DNA from: Acetatifactor muris
GTDB taxonomy: Bacteria > Bacillota > Clostridia > Lachnospirales > Lachnospiraceae
NCBI GenBank assembly: GCA_023664365.1
Contig: JAMPFR010000030.1
Coordinates: 1-38,793, forward strand
Direction of reading: 5' to 3'
Length of the DNA stretch: 38,793 nucleotides
The notes under the pieces were generated by a model that saw nothing but the letters and a program-made list of their open reading frames with translations, had not been told where the DNA came from and did no database searches. Within the stretch, counting starts at the first letter, position 1; each line of letters starts with the position of its first letter. A program made the translations under genes and the position numbers. This document shows positions 1 through 8,776 of this stretch, one piece after another.

Positions 1-105
1 GCAAAGAGCCAGGGCATCAAGCAGCTTATGGCGGGCGGCGGCATCGCCCTGATCGGGATGCAGCTCATCCCCCTGCTGGCGAATTTGTTCGCTACCACGC
101 CTTGA
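1..105 (+). CDS. Maff2-family small membrane protein, C-terminal part (partial)
   Basis: The reading frame is open from base 1 to a TGA at 103-105 and gives the last 34 residues of a protein whose start lies off the left edge. The tail contains AKSQGIKQLMAGGG followed by a hydrophobic helix (IALIGMQLIPLLANLF). That is the typical C-terminus of the roughly 60-80 residue Maff2 mobile-element proteins, which sit just upstream of the VirB6/TrbL-like gene in Firmicutes conjugative elements. By position and size these proteins resemble VirB2/TrbC pilin-like membrane components of the type IV secretion machine; that role is inferred. The stop is 13 bases before the next start, so the two genes are in one operon. 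Confidence 0.8.
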   Translation, partial: AKSQGIKQLMAGGGIALIGMQLIPLLANLFATTP

Positions 106-118
106 GGGAGGGAAGCCT

Positions 119-988
119 ATGCAGAGCATCCTCGATGGCATCAATGACTGGATCAAGGCGTTCCTGATTTCGTGCATTGAGGGAAATTTGAGCGGCCTGT
201 TCGACCAGGTGAACAGTACGGTGGGGGATGTGGCAACGGATGTGGGAAAGACACCCCAGACATGGAACCCTGGGGTGTTCTCCATGATCCGCAGCCTGTC
301 CGACAACGTGATAGTGCCGATTGCAGGCATTATCCTGACCTTTGTGCTGTGCTATGAACTGATCGGCATGATCACAGAGAAAAACAATATGCACGATTTT
401 GAGACTTTCAGCCTGTTCAAATGGATATTTAAGGCTTTTATCGCCATTTACCTTGTGACAAACACATTTAATATCACCATGGCGATTTTTGAGGTATCGC
501 AGACTGTGGTGCAAAGGAGCGCGGCGGTGATCACCGGGAACACGAGCATACAGTTTGACGCGGTGCTTGGGAGCCTGACGGACAGGCTTGAAACAATGGA
601 GAACGGGGAGCTGTTCGGGTTATTATTGGAAACGGCCCTGATCAAGATTACCACACCCATCCTTTCGCTGTGTGTCATGCTGGTGCTGGTGGGGCGCATG
701 GTGGAGATTTATATTTACTGTTCCGTGGGGGCGATCCCTTTTGCGACCATGACAAACCGTGAGTGGGGGCAGATGGGTAACAATTACCTTCGCGGTCTTG
801 TGGCGCTGGGCTTCCAGGGCTTTTTTATCATGGTGTGCCTTGCCATATATGCGGCATTGATTGCAGGGATCGGCATGGCTTCCAATATCCATGCGGCAAT
901 CTGGAGCTGCGCCGGATATACCCTTTTGCTGTGCTTCTCCCTGTTTAAGACCAGCGCTATCTCAAAATCAATTTTTAACGCCCATTGA
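119..988 (+). CDS. VirB6/TrbL-like conjugal transfer membrane protein
   Basis: This 289-residue polytopic membrane protein starts at ATG 119 behind a GGGAGGG ribosome site at 106-112. About five hydrophobic segments are visible: near residues 62-85, 102-127, 175-203, 225-255 and 260-280. It has an amphipathic N-terminus and no cleavable signal peptide. Its size, topology and position between Maff2 and the PrgI/VirB4 genes match the TrbL/VirB6-like channel subunits of Firmicutes ICEs, the inner-membrane part of the DNA translocation channel. Family membership is recognised from context and pattern; the exact Pfam assignment is not verified. Confidence 0.8.
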   Translation: MQSILDGINDWIKAFLISCIEGNLSGLFDQVNSTVGDVATDVGKTPQTWNPGVFSMIRSLSDNVIVPIAGIILTFVLCYELIGMITEKNNMHDFETFSLFKWIFKAFIAIYLVTNTFNITMAIFEVSQTVVQRSAAVITGNTSIQFDAVLGSLTDRLETMENGELFGLLLETALIKITTPILSLCVMLVLVGRMVEIYIYCSVGAIPFATMTNREWGQMGNNYLRGLVALGFQGFFIMVCLAIYAALIAGIGMASNIHAAIWSCAGYTLLLCFSLFKTSAISKSIFNAH

Positions 989-1001
989 GCATCATTTTCA
1001 G

Positions 1002-1025
1002 AACCCCCGGACAACTACGGGGGTT
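1002..1025 (+). terminator. Intercistronic hairpin, possible weak terminator or attenuator
   Basis: A perfect 8-bp stem (AACCCCCG / CGGGGGTT) with an 8-base loop lies just downstream of the VirB6-like gene. It is followed by GCTGCTTT rather than a clean U-run, so it is more likely an attenuator or mRNA-stabilising hairpin inside the operon than a full terminator. Confidence 0.4.
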
Positions 1026-1052
1026 GCTGCTTTAGCGGGAAAGGAGGCGGAA

Positions 1053-1415
1053 ATGAAAGGGAGGACAATGCCCAGGCGTTACCGTGCGGATGGGAGCGAA
1101 CAGGTACGGCGGACATGGAATGGGAAATTACCGGAGGAATTTGAAGAGAAAGACACACTTGCATTTATGGCGGAGACAGACGTGTTAGTGCATGGGGAAG
1201 TGGCAGAGGAAACGCTGGAAGCAATCCGGCAGGCAGGATATGCCTATGAAAGCGGCATGGTGGTAAAACCGTCCATCTGCGGCGAACTGAAGAAAACGGC
1301 GGAGGATATGCCAGGCTGCGAAGTATTGGAATACCGGAGCAGGATGATTGAAAAGAAAACAGGTGCGGAACAGGGCGGGCATCCCCCAAACAGGCCGGGG
1401 AAGGGGGAGAGGTAG
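1053..1415 (+). CDS. Hypothetical protein of the ICE transfer operon
   Basis: This 120-residue soluble protein follows the strong AAGGAGG ribosome site at 1041-1047. I chose ATG 1053 on that basis, because the open frame continues upstream to 861 but would run inside the preceding gene. The N-terminus is basic (MKGRTMPRRYR). The middle is acidic and predicted helical, and the tail is Pro/Gly/Lys-rich. No catalytic motif, signal peptide or membrane segment is visible and I do not recognise the family. It ends two bases before the DUF3849 gene, so it is translationally coupled to the transfer operon. Confidence 0.65.
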   Translation: MKGRTMPRRYRADGSEQVRRTWNGKLPEEFEEKDTLAFMAETDVLVHGEVAEETLEAIRQAGYAYESGMVVKPSICGELKKTAEDMPGCEVLEYRSRMIEKKTGAEQGGHPPNRPGKGER

Positions 1416-1416
1416 C

Positions 1417-1986
1417 ATGAGGTATTTCGGGAACGCCCTGCCCAAGAAGGTCTACCCGTATCCCTATAAGGAGGCGAGGGCACGGGGGCAGACAGCGCAG
1501 CATAAGAGATCCTACAACCTGAATGTGGAGTGCGCACTGTCCATCCAGGCTGCATCCACGCTGAACCTGACAAACGGTCATGTACCCATAGAGAATGTAC
1601 GGGAGGTACTGGAGGATTATGGACCGGAGCGGGTCATGTGGGTGCTTGCCAACACGGTACAGCAGAGGGGGAGCGATACTCGGTATACGGAGGACTGTCG
1701 GAGATGGGCGGAGAATTTTCTGATCCCCGCAGACCCATATAAAAACGGGGATCTTCGGCTTGGCTATATCATAGAAGGCTGGCCGCCTTATGTGGTGGAG
1801 TTCCTAAACCTTGCGCGGGGGGAAATTGCCGCCGCAAGACGGGCGCAAGCGCAGAAACGGCAGAAAAAATCGAAAGAGAAACAGGAGGAAAAGCCGTCTA
1901 TCAGAAAACAGTTGACGGATTATAATCAGCATGACATCGAGAGACGGTATGGAATGGTGGGCGAGTGCGGAAGGGAGGTGAGGTGA
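1417..1986 (+). CDS. DUF3849 domain protein
   Basis: This 189-residue protein starts at ATG 1417, one base after the previous stop, with the purine-rich GGGGGAGAGG ahead of it. The N-terminal region carries YPYPYKEARARGQ, then a helical segment, then the VLEDYGPERVMWVLANTVQ motif near residues 65-85. This pattern is characteristic of DUF3849, a domain also found inside giant ICE methylase/helicase proteins. The C-terminal 45 residues are Lys/Gln/Arg-rich. The biochemical role of the family is unknown. Its place in the operon suggests an accessory role in DNA processing during transfer. Confidence 0.75.
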   Translation: MRYFGNALPKKVYPYPYKEARARGQTAQHKRSYNLNVECALSIQAASTLNLTNGHVPIENVREVLEDYGPERVMWVLANTVQQRGSDTRYTEDCRRWAENFLIPADPYKNGDLRLGYIIEGWPPYVVEFLNLARGEIAAARRAQAQKRQKKSKEKQEEKPSIRKQLTDYNQHDIERRYGMVGECGREVR

Positions 1987-1987
1987 T

Positions 1988-2413
1988 TTGCCATATGTAC
2001 CTGTTCCAAAAGATTTAACGAAAGTCAAGACAAAGCTGGTATTTAACCTGACGAAGCGGCAGCTTGTATGTTTCGGGCTGGGCGGGGTCATCGGGGTTCC
2101 CGTGTATCTGCTTTCACGGGCCAGTATTGGGAACGAAACGGCGGCGGTACTGATGATCGGACTGATGCTGCCGTTTTTTGCGTTCGGGATTTATGAAAAG
2201 GACGGACAGCCGCTTGAAAAGGTGCTGATGAACTTTGTGGGTGCAGTTTTTCTGAGACCGCAGGTGCGCCCGTACCGGACGGACAATGGCTATGCCGCAT
2301 TGGTGCGGCAGGCGGAAATCAATAAGGAGGCAGAGAGGATTGAGCAGGAAAGAGAAAGGAAAAAACAGGGGAAAGGCAGCACAGGCGCAGAAGACAGTGC
2401 CGGTGAAGCCTAA
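1988..2413 (+). CDS. PrgI-family conjugation membrane protein
   Basis: This 141-residue protein starts at TTG 1988 (MPYVPVPKDLTKVKTK) behind GGGAGGTGAGG. That N-terminus and two closely spaced hydrophobic segments (about residues 28-44 and 50-66) are typical of PrgI-family proteins. These small inner-membrane proteins pair with VirB4 in Gram-positive type IV secretion and may be the counterpart of VirB3. The C-terminus is a charged helix rich in Glu/Arg. The stop lies inside the next gene, since virB4 begins 74 bases before it, which implies translational coupling and fixed stoichiometry. Confidence 0.85.
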   Translation: MPYVPVPKDLTKVKTKLVFNLTKRQLVCFGLGGVIGVPVYLLSRASIGNETAAVLMIGLMLPFFAFGIYEKDGQPLEKVLMNFVGAVFLRPQVRPYRTDNGYAALVRQAEINKEAERIEQERERKKQGKGSTGAEDSAGEA

Positions 2414-4904
2414 ACATCCGGATAGGAAAGGAAAACAGCAGACAGGACAGGGAGGGAAGGCGAAGCCGTGGAATAAGGGGAAACAGCAAGGCGGCGGGCA
2501 GAAAGAGACTACCGCCGCCATCCGCCTGATACCGGACGGGAAGCTGACCAAGCGGGACAAAAGCAGGCTTGCCGCCGCAGTCAAAAAAGCGAAGCGGGAC
2601 GGGAAAATCCCCAAAACGGCACAGGAAACCATACCTTACCGGGAGATGCGCAAGGACGGCATCTGTGCGGTGGACGGGCGTTTCTACACCAAACAGGTGG
2701 AATTCCTTGATATCAACTACCAGCTCGCACAGAACGAGGACAAGAACATTATCTTTGAGGGGTGGTGCGATTTTCTGAATTATTTTGATTCGTCCATACG
2801 GTTCCAGCTTTCTTTCTTAAACCAGCGGACAGACCCGGAGCAGTACCAGAATTCCATCGCCATCCCCGATCAGGCGGACAGGTATAACATGATCCGGAGG
2901 GAGTACGCCGATATGCTCCGGGGGCAGCTTGCCAGGGGCAACAACGGGCTGACGAGGACAAAATATATCACTTTCGGCGTGGAGGCGGACAGCTTAAAGG
3001 CGGCAAAGACCAGGCTGGAGAGGATCGAGGCGGATGTGCTGGCGAATTTCAAAGTGCTGGGTGTCAAGGCCCACGCAATGGACGGCTATGAGCGCCTTGC
3101 CGTGCTGCACCGTATGCTGCACCCTGCGGGGGAGCGCAGCTTTAAGTTTGCTTGGGATGCACTCTGGCAGACAGGACTTTCCAGTAAGGATTTCATTGCG
3201 CCGGACAGCTTCACATTCAAAAATGGGCAGTATTTCAGGATCGGACAGACTTACGGGGCTGTCTCTTTTTTGCAAATTTTAGCGCCGGAGTTGACAGATC
3301 GTATGCTGGCTGATTTTCTTGATTTGGACAACAGCATGGTGGTGACGCTGCATATTCAGTCGATTGACCAGAGTGCAGCGATCAAGGCGATCAAGCATAA
3401 GCTGACCGATTTAGACAAGATGAAGATTGAGGAACAGAAGAAGGCAGTCCGCTCCGGCTACGATATGGATATCATACCTTCCGACCTTACCACCTACGGC
3501 AACGAGGCAAAGACGCTGTTAGAGGACCTCCAGAGCAGGAATGAGAGGATGTTCCTTGTCACCATCCTGGTGATGAACACGGCAGAGAAACGGCAGAAGC
3601 TGGAAAACAACATCTTCCAGGCGGCGGGCATCGCTCAGAAATATAACTGTGCGCTGAGAAGGCTGTCCTATCAGCAGGAACAGGGTTTTGTGTCCTCGCT
3701 CCCCCTCGGCGTGAACCGGGTGGAGATTCAGCGCGGGCTTACCACGAGCAGCACCGCGATCTTCATCCCTTTTACCACGCAGGAGCTGTTCCAGAGCGGG
3801 GAGGCGCTCTATTACGGCGTCAATGCCCTGTCCAACAACCTGATCATGTGCGACCGCAAGAAACTAAAAAACCCTAATGGACTGATCTTGGGAACGCCCG
3901 GAAGCGGCAAGTCCTTTTCGGCAAAGAGGGAGATTGCCAACGGGTTCCTGGTGACGGATGACGATATCGCCATCATAGACCCGGAAGCGGAGTACGCGCC
4001 CCTTGTCGGTGCCCTGGGCGGGCAGGTGGTGAGGGTTTCCCCCGCTTCCAGCCAGTTTATCAACCCCATGGATATCAACCTGAATTACAGCGAGGACGAT
4101 GACCCCCTGATCTTAAAGAGCGATTTCATCCTTTCGCTCATGGAGCTGATGATGGGGAAGGTGGAACCTGATGAAAAGAGCATTATTGACCAATGCCTGC
4201 GGCGGGTGTACCAGCGCTTCTTTGAAGAACCTGTGCCGGAGAAAATGCCCATCCTGCAGGACTTGTATGAGGAGATCCAGAAGTACGGCGGCGAGCGGGC
4301 CCGCCATGTGGTGGACTGTATGGCAATCTATGTCACGGGTTCCCTGGGGGTCTTTAACCACAGGACGAATGTGGATATTCGCTCAAGGATCGTGTGTTAT
4401 GACATCAAGGAGCTTGGCAAGCAGTTGAAGAAGTTGGGTATGCTGGTGGTTCAGGACCAGGTCTGGGGGCGTGTGACCGTCAACCGGGAGGAACACAGGT
4501 CAACCAGGCTGTATATTGATGAGTTCCATCTGCTCTTGAAGGAGGAACAGACGGCCGCCTATTCCGTTGAGATCTGGAAGCGTTTCCGAAAGTGGGGCGG
4601 GATTCCCACGGGTATCACGCAGAATATCAAGGATCTGCTGTCATCAAGGGAGATTGAGAACATATTTGAGAACAGCGATTTTATCTATATGCTCAACCAG
4701 GCTTCCGGGGACCGGCAGATTCTGGCAAAGCAGCTCAACATTTCACCACACCAGCTTTCCTATGTGACCAACTCCAACGCCGGGGAGGGATTATTATTTT
4801 ACGGAAACGTGATCATTCCGTTTATCGACCATTTCCCGAAGGACACGCAGTTATACAGGTTGCTTACCACAAGGCCGGAGGATCTGGCGGAGAGCGGTGG
4901 CTGA
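2340..4904 (+). CDS. VirB4/TraE-like conjugation ATPase
   Basis: This 854-residue ATPase energises assembly and DNA transfer in the conjugation channel. I chose TTG 2340 because AAGGAGG at 2324-2330 lies nine bases upstream; the frame is also open from an ATG at 2286 that has no ribosome site. The first ~90 residues are a very basic, Gln/Lys/Gly-rich extension. The N-terminal VirB4 domain follows. The RecA-like ATPase domain carries Walker A GTPGSGKS (residues 518-525) and Walker B LYIDEFHLL (about 724-732). A later ITQNIKDLL segment fits the conserved ATPase core. It overlaps prgI by 74 bases. Confidence 0.93.
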   Translation: MSRKEKGKNRGKAAQAQKTVPVKPKHPDRKGKQQTGQGGKAKPWNKGKQQGGGQKETTAAIRLIPDGKLTKRDKSRLAAAVKKAKRDGKIPKTAQETIPYREMRKDGICAVDGRFYTKQVEFLDINYQLAQNEDKNIIFEGWCDFLNYFDSSIRFQLSFLNQRTDPEQYQNSIAIPDQADRYNMIRREYADMLRGQLARGNNGLTRTKYITFGVEADSLKAAKTRLERIEADVLANFKVLGVKAHAMDGYERLAVLHRMLHPAGERSFKFAWDALWQTGLSSKDFIAPDSFTFKNGQYFRIGQTYGAVSFLQILAPELTDRMLADFLDLDNSMVVTLHIQSIDQSAAIKAIKHKLTDLDKMKIEEQKKAVRSGYDMDIIPSDLTTYGNEAKTLLEDLQSRNERMFLVTILVMNTAEKRQKLENNIFQAAGIAQKYNCALRRLSYQQEQGFVSSLPLGVNRVEIQRGLTTSSTAIFIPFTTQELFQSGEALYYGVNALSNNLIMCDRKKLKNPNGLILGTPGSGKSFSAKREIANGFLVTDDDIAIIDPEAEYAPLVGALGGQVVRVSPASSQFINPMDINLNYSEDDDPLILKSDFILSLMELMMGKVEPDEKSIIDQCLRRVYQRFFEEPVPEKMPILQDLYEEIQKYGGERARHVVDCMAIYVTGSLGVFNHRTNVDIRSRIVCYDIKELGKQLKKLGMLVVQDQVWGRVTVNREEHRSTRLYIDEFHLLLKEEQTAAYSVEIWKRFRKWGGIPTGITQNIKDLLSSREIENIFENSDFIYMLNQASGDRQILAKQLNISPHQLSYVTNSNAGEGLLFYGNVIIPFIDHFPKDTQLYRLLTTRPEDLAESGG

Positions 4905-4933
4905 GAATATTGCCCAAGAAGGGAGGAATTTAA

Positions 4934-5839
4934 TTGGATTTTGAAAACAGACAGGCAGAGCAGCTTCTGCAGAATAAAGACATCCGGGAATTGATTGATC
5001 TGTTGAAGCAGAATAATCCCTCCCAGGGGAAAGAGTACGCTGCACTGCTGGGACAGGTTGAGGAGATGTCGCAGATGCTTGGTAAAGCACTGCAGGAATT
5101 GCGGGAGGTCAGGACACAGCTTGGCGGTCAGAAGGAAAGTGGTATCAAACAGGCTGTCACAAAAGCGGTGGAGGCTGTGGAGGGCAGGATCAGTGCTATG
5201 CGCATGGCTGTGTCGGATATGAAGGAACGCATTGTAAGAGAGGCGCGGGAAGCCGTGGAGGGATTTAAGCATGGCGGAACCAGGGCGCTGGATATGACAG
5301 TTTCGTTATTGGGCATAAGGAAAGTTCTGGCGGTCATGAAAAACAATCTGGAAAGTTCCCTGCAGGATGTGCGGAAATCCATTCAGACGGTGGAAAAAGC
5401 AGGGCATGAGATGAGAAGCGTGGGCGGGCATATCAGAAATGCTGCCTATGCCATCACCGGAAAAGAAACGCTTTCGGTGGCAGACAGAGGGGAAGGACAT
5501 TTTCAGGCAGCGATCCTTGCGCCGCTCAGAAGGGAGCGGGATGCGCTGGGGAAGCTGCTTGGTCTTGTGGATTCCGTTATCCGGAAGCTGGAGAAACTGG
5601 AGCAGGCTGCTCGGCATCCAATGGCAGGGAGACAGAGGGAGTTCGCCACAGCAGAGAAAAAACAGGATGGAACAAAGGAAAATCACCAAAATGGCGGGCA
5701 GAGAGAGAAATGTCAGGGCGAAAAGGTCGTTGAAAAACCGTCCGTATTGAAAGAATTACGGGAAAACCAGGCGAAAGCTGCGGCGCATTTGGCTCCCATG
5801 CCCGGAAAGGAAAATCTTTCTAAGGGGGTGGCGCTTTGA
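4934..5839 (+). CDS. DUF6674-like coiled-coil protein
   Basis: This 301-residue, mostly helical protein starts at TTG 4934 with GGGAGG at 4921-4926. The N-terminal half is heptad-like (residues 1-60 and 65-110). A mixed segment around residues 115-135 could contact the membrane (MTVSLLGIRKVLAVM), and a further coiled coil covers 140-165. The C-terminal 80 residues are charged and disordered, ending in a VLKELRENQAKAAAH motif seen at the ends of other proteins in these elements. I associate it with DUF6674 from memory. Its function is unknown. The stop overlaps the start of the peptidase gene (TTGA), implying coupled expression with the secretion apparatus. Confidence 0.65.
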   Translation: MDFENRQAEQLLQNKDIRELIDLLKQNNPSQGKEYAALLGQVEEMSQMLGKALQELREVRTQLGGQKESGIKQAVTKAVEAVEGRISAMRMAVSDMKERIVREAREAVEGFKHGGTRALDMTVSLLGIRKVLAVMKNNLESSLQDVRKSIQTVEKAGHEMRSVGGHIRNAAYAITGKETLSVADRGEGHFQAAILAPLRRERDALGKLLGLVDSVIRKLEKLEQAARHPMAGRQREFATAEKKQDGTKENHQNGGQREKCQGEKVVEKPSVLKELRENQAKAAAHLAPMPGKENLSKGVAL

Positions 5840-7803
5840 GAGATCAGGAGTTCCGGGCAAGGGATAAATTGGTGCAGAAGATGACCCACGACGGGCTGAC
5901 GGAAAAAAATCTTGCGAAAGGCACGGAGGAACGCGTCAGCGACCGGGAGAAGGATTTTTCCTATAAACGGACAGAAGAAACGGGCGGACGAGGGCAGGAA
6001 AACCGGGAAAATGGCGGCACCGAAAAACGAAAGAATCCGGAGGACGGGCGCAGCCGCAGAAAGACAAGAGGGCAGGACAGTCGCAGCCGTGACAAGCCGG
6101 AAAATGAAAGCCGGGAGGGGAAACAGGGAAAACGGAGGGAGCGGAGAACCATGGAAGATCCCAACCCGGAACCGGACGGCAAGGATGACAGGAGCAGGGA
6201 AGAAAATCCGGATCGTCAGAGGAAATATGAGAGAGCCAGACGCCGGGTGGAGCGGGAGGGAGAAAAGCTGGAAAAGGCGAGAGAAAAGCTCCCTAAAAGA
6301 CGGAGGCTCCGCTATGGCAAAGTACCGGAAGGGGACAGAGGGAAACGTCTGCACTTTGAGACAGAGACCATCCCTGAGCATGAGAAAAAGCCGCTCCCCA
6401 CAAGAATGGCCAAGGCAGCGGCACGGGCTGTGCCGCTGGCGGCGGAAAGGAAACTGCATCAGAAGGTGAGGGAGGCGGAGAAACACAATGTCGGCGTGGA
6501 GGCAGCCCATAAGACGGAAACCGTGGCAGAGGCAGGCTTGAGGGGCACTGTGCGGTGGGGCAGGGAGCGGGCGAGGACAAAACCATACCGCAGTCTGCGC
6601 CGGGCAGAGCGCCGCATGGCGAGGGCGGAAAGCCGCCTTGCGTATGAGACATTCCTCCGTGAAAACCCGGAGATGCAGAAGGGACGGTTAAAAAAACTGC
6701 TCCAGAAACAGCGAATAAAACGGCAGTATGCAGCGGCTGCGAAAGAGGCGGGGAAAGCCGGGGGAACGGCAGCGGCAAAGGGTGCCGGAAAGACTGCTAA
6801 AGTCGTGAAGGAACTGTTACCCGGTAAAAAGACGGTGATATGGATTGCGGGTCTTGGGATCGTGCTGATGTCGCTTTGCGGGTCGCTCCTTTCTTCCTGT
6901 TCGGCCATGTTCGGAGGCATCCAGTCAACAGCCATCGCTTCGTGCTACACGGCGGAGGAAGGTGATATCTGCCAGAGCGAATTGTACTATACGGAAATGG
7001 AGACGGATCTGCGGATAGATATCGCAAATACAGAAACCGATTATCCTGGTTATGACGAGTACAAATATGTTATCGGGCAGATAGGGCATGACCCCTATGA
7101 ACTGATGGCGTATCTATCGGCTGTCTACAACAGCTTTACTTATTCCCAGACAGAAGCGGAACTGGGGCGCTTGTTCGGGCTGCAGTATGAGCTGGAACGG
7201 GAGGAGACCACGGAAACGCGGACTTATGTTTATATGGACGAGGAGGGGGAGGAACAGGAAGAAGAATACGAGTGGACAGTCCTGACGACCACCCTCACGG
7301 TGACGCCGCTTTCCAATGTCATCGCTGGCAGCTTGACAGCGGGGGAACAGACAGACCTTTATTGTGTTTACATGGCCACACACGGGGGGCGTCAGTGTTA
7401 TGCAAACCCCTTTGGTTTTGACTGGCTCCCTTATGTCACGAGCCGCTATGGGTACAGGGTACACCCGGTTTCTGGGGACAAAAACCTGCACCGAGGCATC
7501 GACATCGGGGCGGCGGAAGGGACTGCCATCCACGCAGCCCAGGACGGCACGGTGGCAGCGGCAGGCGAAGCCGGGGGATACGGTCTGTGCGTGGTGATAG
7601 ACGGTGCTGGCGGCTATCAGTCAAAGTATGCCCACTGTGACACTGTTCTTGTGAGCGCCGGGCAGGAAGTAAAACGGGGGGATGTGATCGCCACGGTGGG
7701 CAGTACCGGCGTGAGTACAGGGCCGCATCTCCATCTGGAAGTATTGCATAACGGGGAATACCTTAACCCCGGTTATTTTGTGGGGAACGGCATAGCGCCG
7801 TGA
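5836..7803 (+). CDS. Membrane-anchored M23 metallopeptidase of the conjugation machine
   Basis: This 655-residue protein starts at TTG 5836, overlapping the previous stop. Residues 1-330 are an unusually charged Arg/Lys/Glu-rich cytoplasmic region. One membrane segment follows (about 333-361), then an extracellular linker and a C-terminal M23 peptidase domain. The zinc-site signature is visible as HRGID (H552, D556) and HLH (H631, H633). Such proteins cut peptidoglycan so that the transfer channel can cross the cell wall, like the VirB1 or TcpG/PrgK wall hydrolases. Here there is no NlpC/P60 or lysozyme domain. The layout matches what I recall as the CD1108-type mobile-element protein. Confidence 0.88.
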   Translation: MRDQEFRARDKLVQKMTHDGLTEKNLAKGTEERVSDREKDFSYKRTEETGGRGQENRENGGTEKRKNPEDGRSRRKTRGQDSRSRDKPENESREGKQGKRRERRTMEDPNPEPDGKDDRSREENPDRQRKYERARRRVEREGEKLEKAREKLPKRRRLRYGKVPEGDRGKRLHFETETIPEHEKKPLPTRMAKAAARAVPLAAERKLHQKVREAEKHNVGVEAAHKTETVAEAGLRGTVRWGRERARTKPYRSLRRAERRMARAESRLAYETFLRENPEMQKGRLKKLLQKQRIKRQYAAAAKEAGKAGGTAAAKGAGKTAKVVKELLPGKKTVIWIAGLGIVLMSLCGSLLSSCSAMFGGIQSTAIASCYTAEEGDICQSELYYTEMETDLRIDIANTETDYPGYDEYKYVIGQIGHDPYELMAYLSAVYNSFTYSQTEAELGRLFGLQYELEREETTETRTYVYMDEEGEEQEEEYEWTVLTTTLTVTPLSNVIAGSLTAGEQTDLYCVYMATHGGRQCYANPFGFDWLPYVTSRYGYRVHPVSGDKNLHRGIDIGAAEGTAIHAAQDGTVAAAGEAGGYGLCVVIDGAGGYQSKYAHCDTVLVSAGQEVKRGDVIATVGSTGVSTGPHLHLEVLHNGEYLNPGYFVGNGIAP

Positions 7804-7819
7804 CAGGAAGGAGGGATTG

Positions 7820-8347
7820 ATGGGGCAGATACAATGGACGTTTCAGAAAAATGATGAGTACATGACCCCGCCCTATGCGGTGTACCCGATCATGGAACGC
7901 TTAAAGCCGGGGGCGGTGATATGGTGCCCTTTTGACAAGGCGGGCAGCGCTTTTGTGCGGATATTTGTCGCGCATGGTTTTCAGGTGGTGTACGGGCATA
8001 TTGAGGACGGGCAGGATTTTTTTAAGGCGTGTGTGCCGGAGTGTGATTATATCATCAGCAATCCTCCGTACAGCTTGAAAAGCGAGGTCATCAGGCATCT
8101 GTATCAGATCGGGAAACCATTTGCCATGCTGCTCAATTTCCAGGGGATCTTTGACAGCAAAAAGCGGTTTCAGATGTTTGAAGAGAACAGGGTGGAAATG
8201 CTCTGGCTGAGCCCGCGGGTCAACTATCTGGATAAAAACGGTCATGAGACAGTGCGCGCACCGTTCCAGAGTGGGTATCTGTGCAGCGGGATATGCGGGG
8301 AGAAGCTGGAGTTTGCCCGGATAGACATAAACTGGGGGTATGATTGA
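7820..8347 (+). CDS. Small adenine-methyltransferase-like protein (NPPY motif)
   Basis: This 175-residue protein is read from ATG 7820 behind GGAAGGAGG; TTG 7817 immediately before is an alternative start. The sequence has YMTPPYAVYPI near the N-terminus and IWCPFDKAGSAF as a weak motif-I-like segment. A clear NPPY (IISNPPYSLKSEV) sits near residue 84, the catalytic motif IV of N6-adenine DNA methyltransferases. The protein is far shorter than a stand-alone enzyme of the Dam type and has no obvious target-recognition domain. It may protect or mark the element's DNA, or be a non-catalytic derivative. It lies in the transfer operon, 16 bases after the peptidase gene. Confidence 0.7.
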   Translation: MGQIQWTFQKNDEYMTPPYAVYPIMERLKPGAVIWCPFDKAGSAFVRIFVAHGFQVVYGHIEDGQDFFKACVPECDYIISNPPYSLKSEVIRHLYQIGKPFAMLLNFQGIFDSKKRFQMFEENRVEMLWLSPRVNYLDKNGHETVRAPFQSGYLCSGICGEKLEFARIDINWGYD

Positions 8348-8438
8348 CGCAGAAATATTTTTTCATGCGGTGAAAGATTTTGACGGTTTTGACCCAGCAG
8401 GCTGGGCAAAACGGAAGAAAGAGGGTGACAGGATATGA
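8340..8438 (+). CDS. Very small ORF (32 residues) coupled to both neighbours
   Basis: ATG 8340 opens inside the end of the methyltransferase-like gene (8-base overlap). The frame runs to a TGA at 8436-8438 that overlaps the ATG of the DUF4315 gene (ATGA). The product begins MIDAEIFFHAVKDFDGFD and is acidic then basic. The nested overlaps on both sides and the absence of any other frame in this gap support a real gene. Against it, the only ribosome-site-like run (GGGGG) is too close to the ATG. Function unknown. Confidence 0.5.
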   Translation: MIDAEIFFHAVKDFDGFDPAGWAKRKKEGDRI

Positions 8439-8776
8439 GAAGCGACAGGCTTAAGGAGGAACTTGCCAGGGCGAAGCTGAAGGCGGCGGAGTGGCAGGCA
8501 AAGGTGAAGGACTTGGAGCGGCGCATCATTGAGCAGGAAAATATGGAAATCGTCCAAGCCGTGCGTAGTGTCAGCGCCACGCCGGAAGAACTGCGGAAAA
8601 TTTTAGCGCAGCTTACGAATATGAGGGAGCTGCCTGCGGAAAACGGCACGGGAGGACAGGAGCGGGCGGACAGCGAAAAGCCGGTGCGGACAGAAGGGGA
8701 AAACCCGGCACAGGCCGGGGAGCAAAGAGAAACAGATCATCAGAATCCGATAGGAGAGGAAGGGAAAGCAGAATGA
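8435..8776 (+). CDS. DUF4315 family coiled-coil protein
   Basis: This 113-residue protein starts at ATG 8435, overlapping the preceding stop, with GAGGGTG upstream. Residues 1-45 form an uninterrupted coiled coil rich in Lys, Glu, Arg and Ala. The segment ENMEIVQAVRSVSATPEELRK then matches the DUF4315 pattern found in most Firmicutes ICEs of this type. The last 45 residues are acidic and disordered. It probably works with the DUF4366 membrane protein encoded next (4-base ATGA overlap), but no biochemical function is established for the family as far as I know. Confidence 0.78.
   Translation: MRSDRLKEELARAKLKAAEWQAKVKDLERRIIEQENMEIVQAVRSVSATPEELRKILAQLTNMRELPAENGTGGQERADSEKPVRTEGENPAQAGEQRETDHQNPIGEEGKAE

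Noticed and set aside
861-1052. 64-codon upstream extension of the 120-residue hypothetical protein
   Set aside because: It would run inside the VirB6-like gene in another frame. The strong AAGGAGG site points to ATG 1053.
5713-6510. 265-codon minus-strand frame
   Set aside because: It is antisense to the charged region of the M23 protein. Its Phe/Pro/Leu/Ser-rich composition mirrors Arg/Glu/Lys codons.
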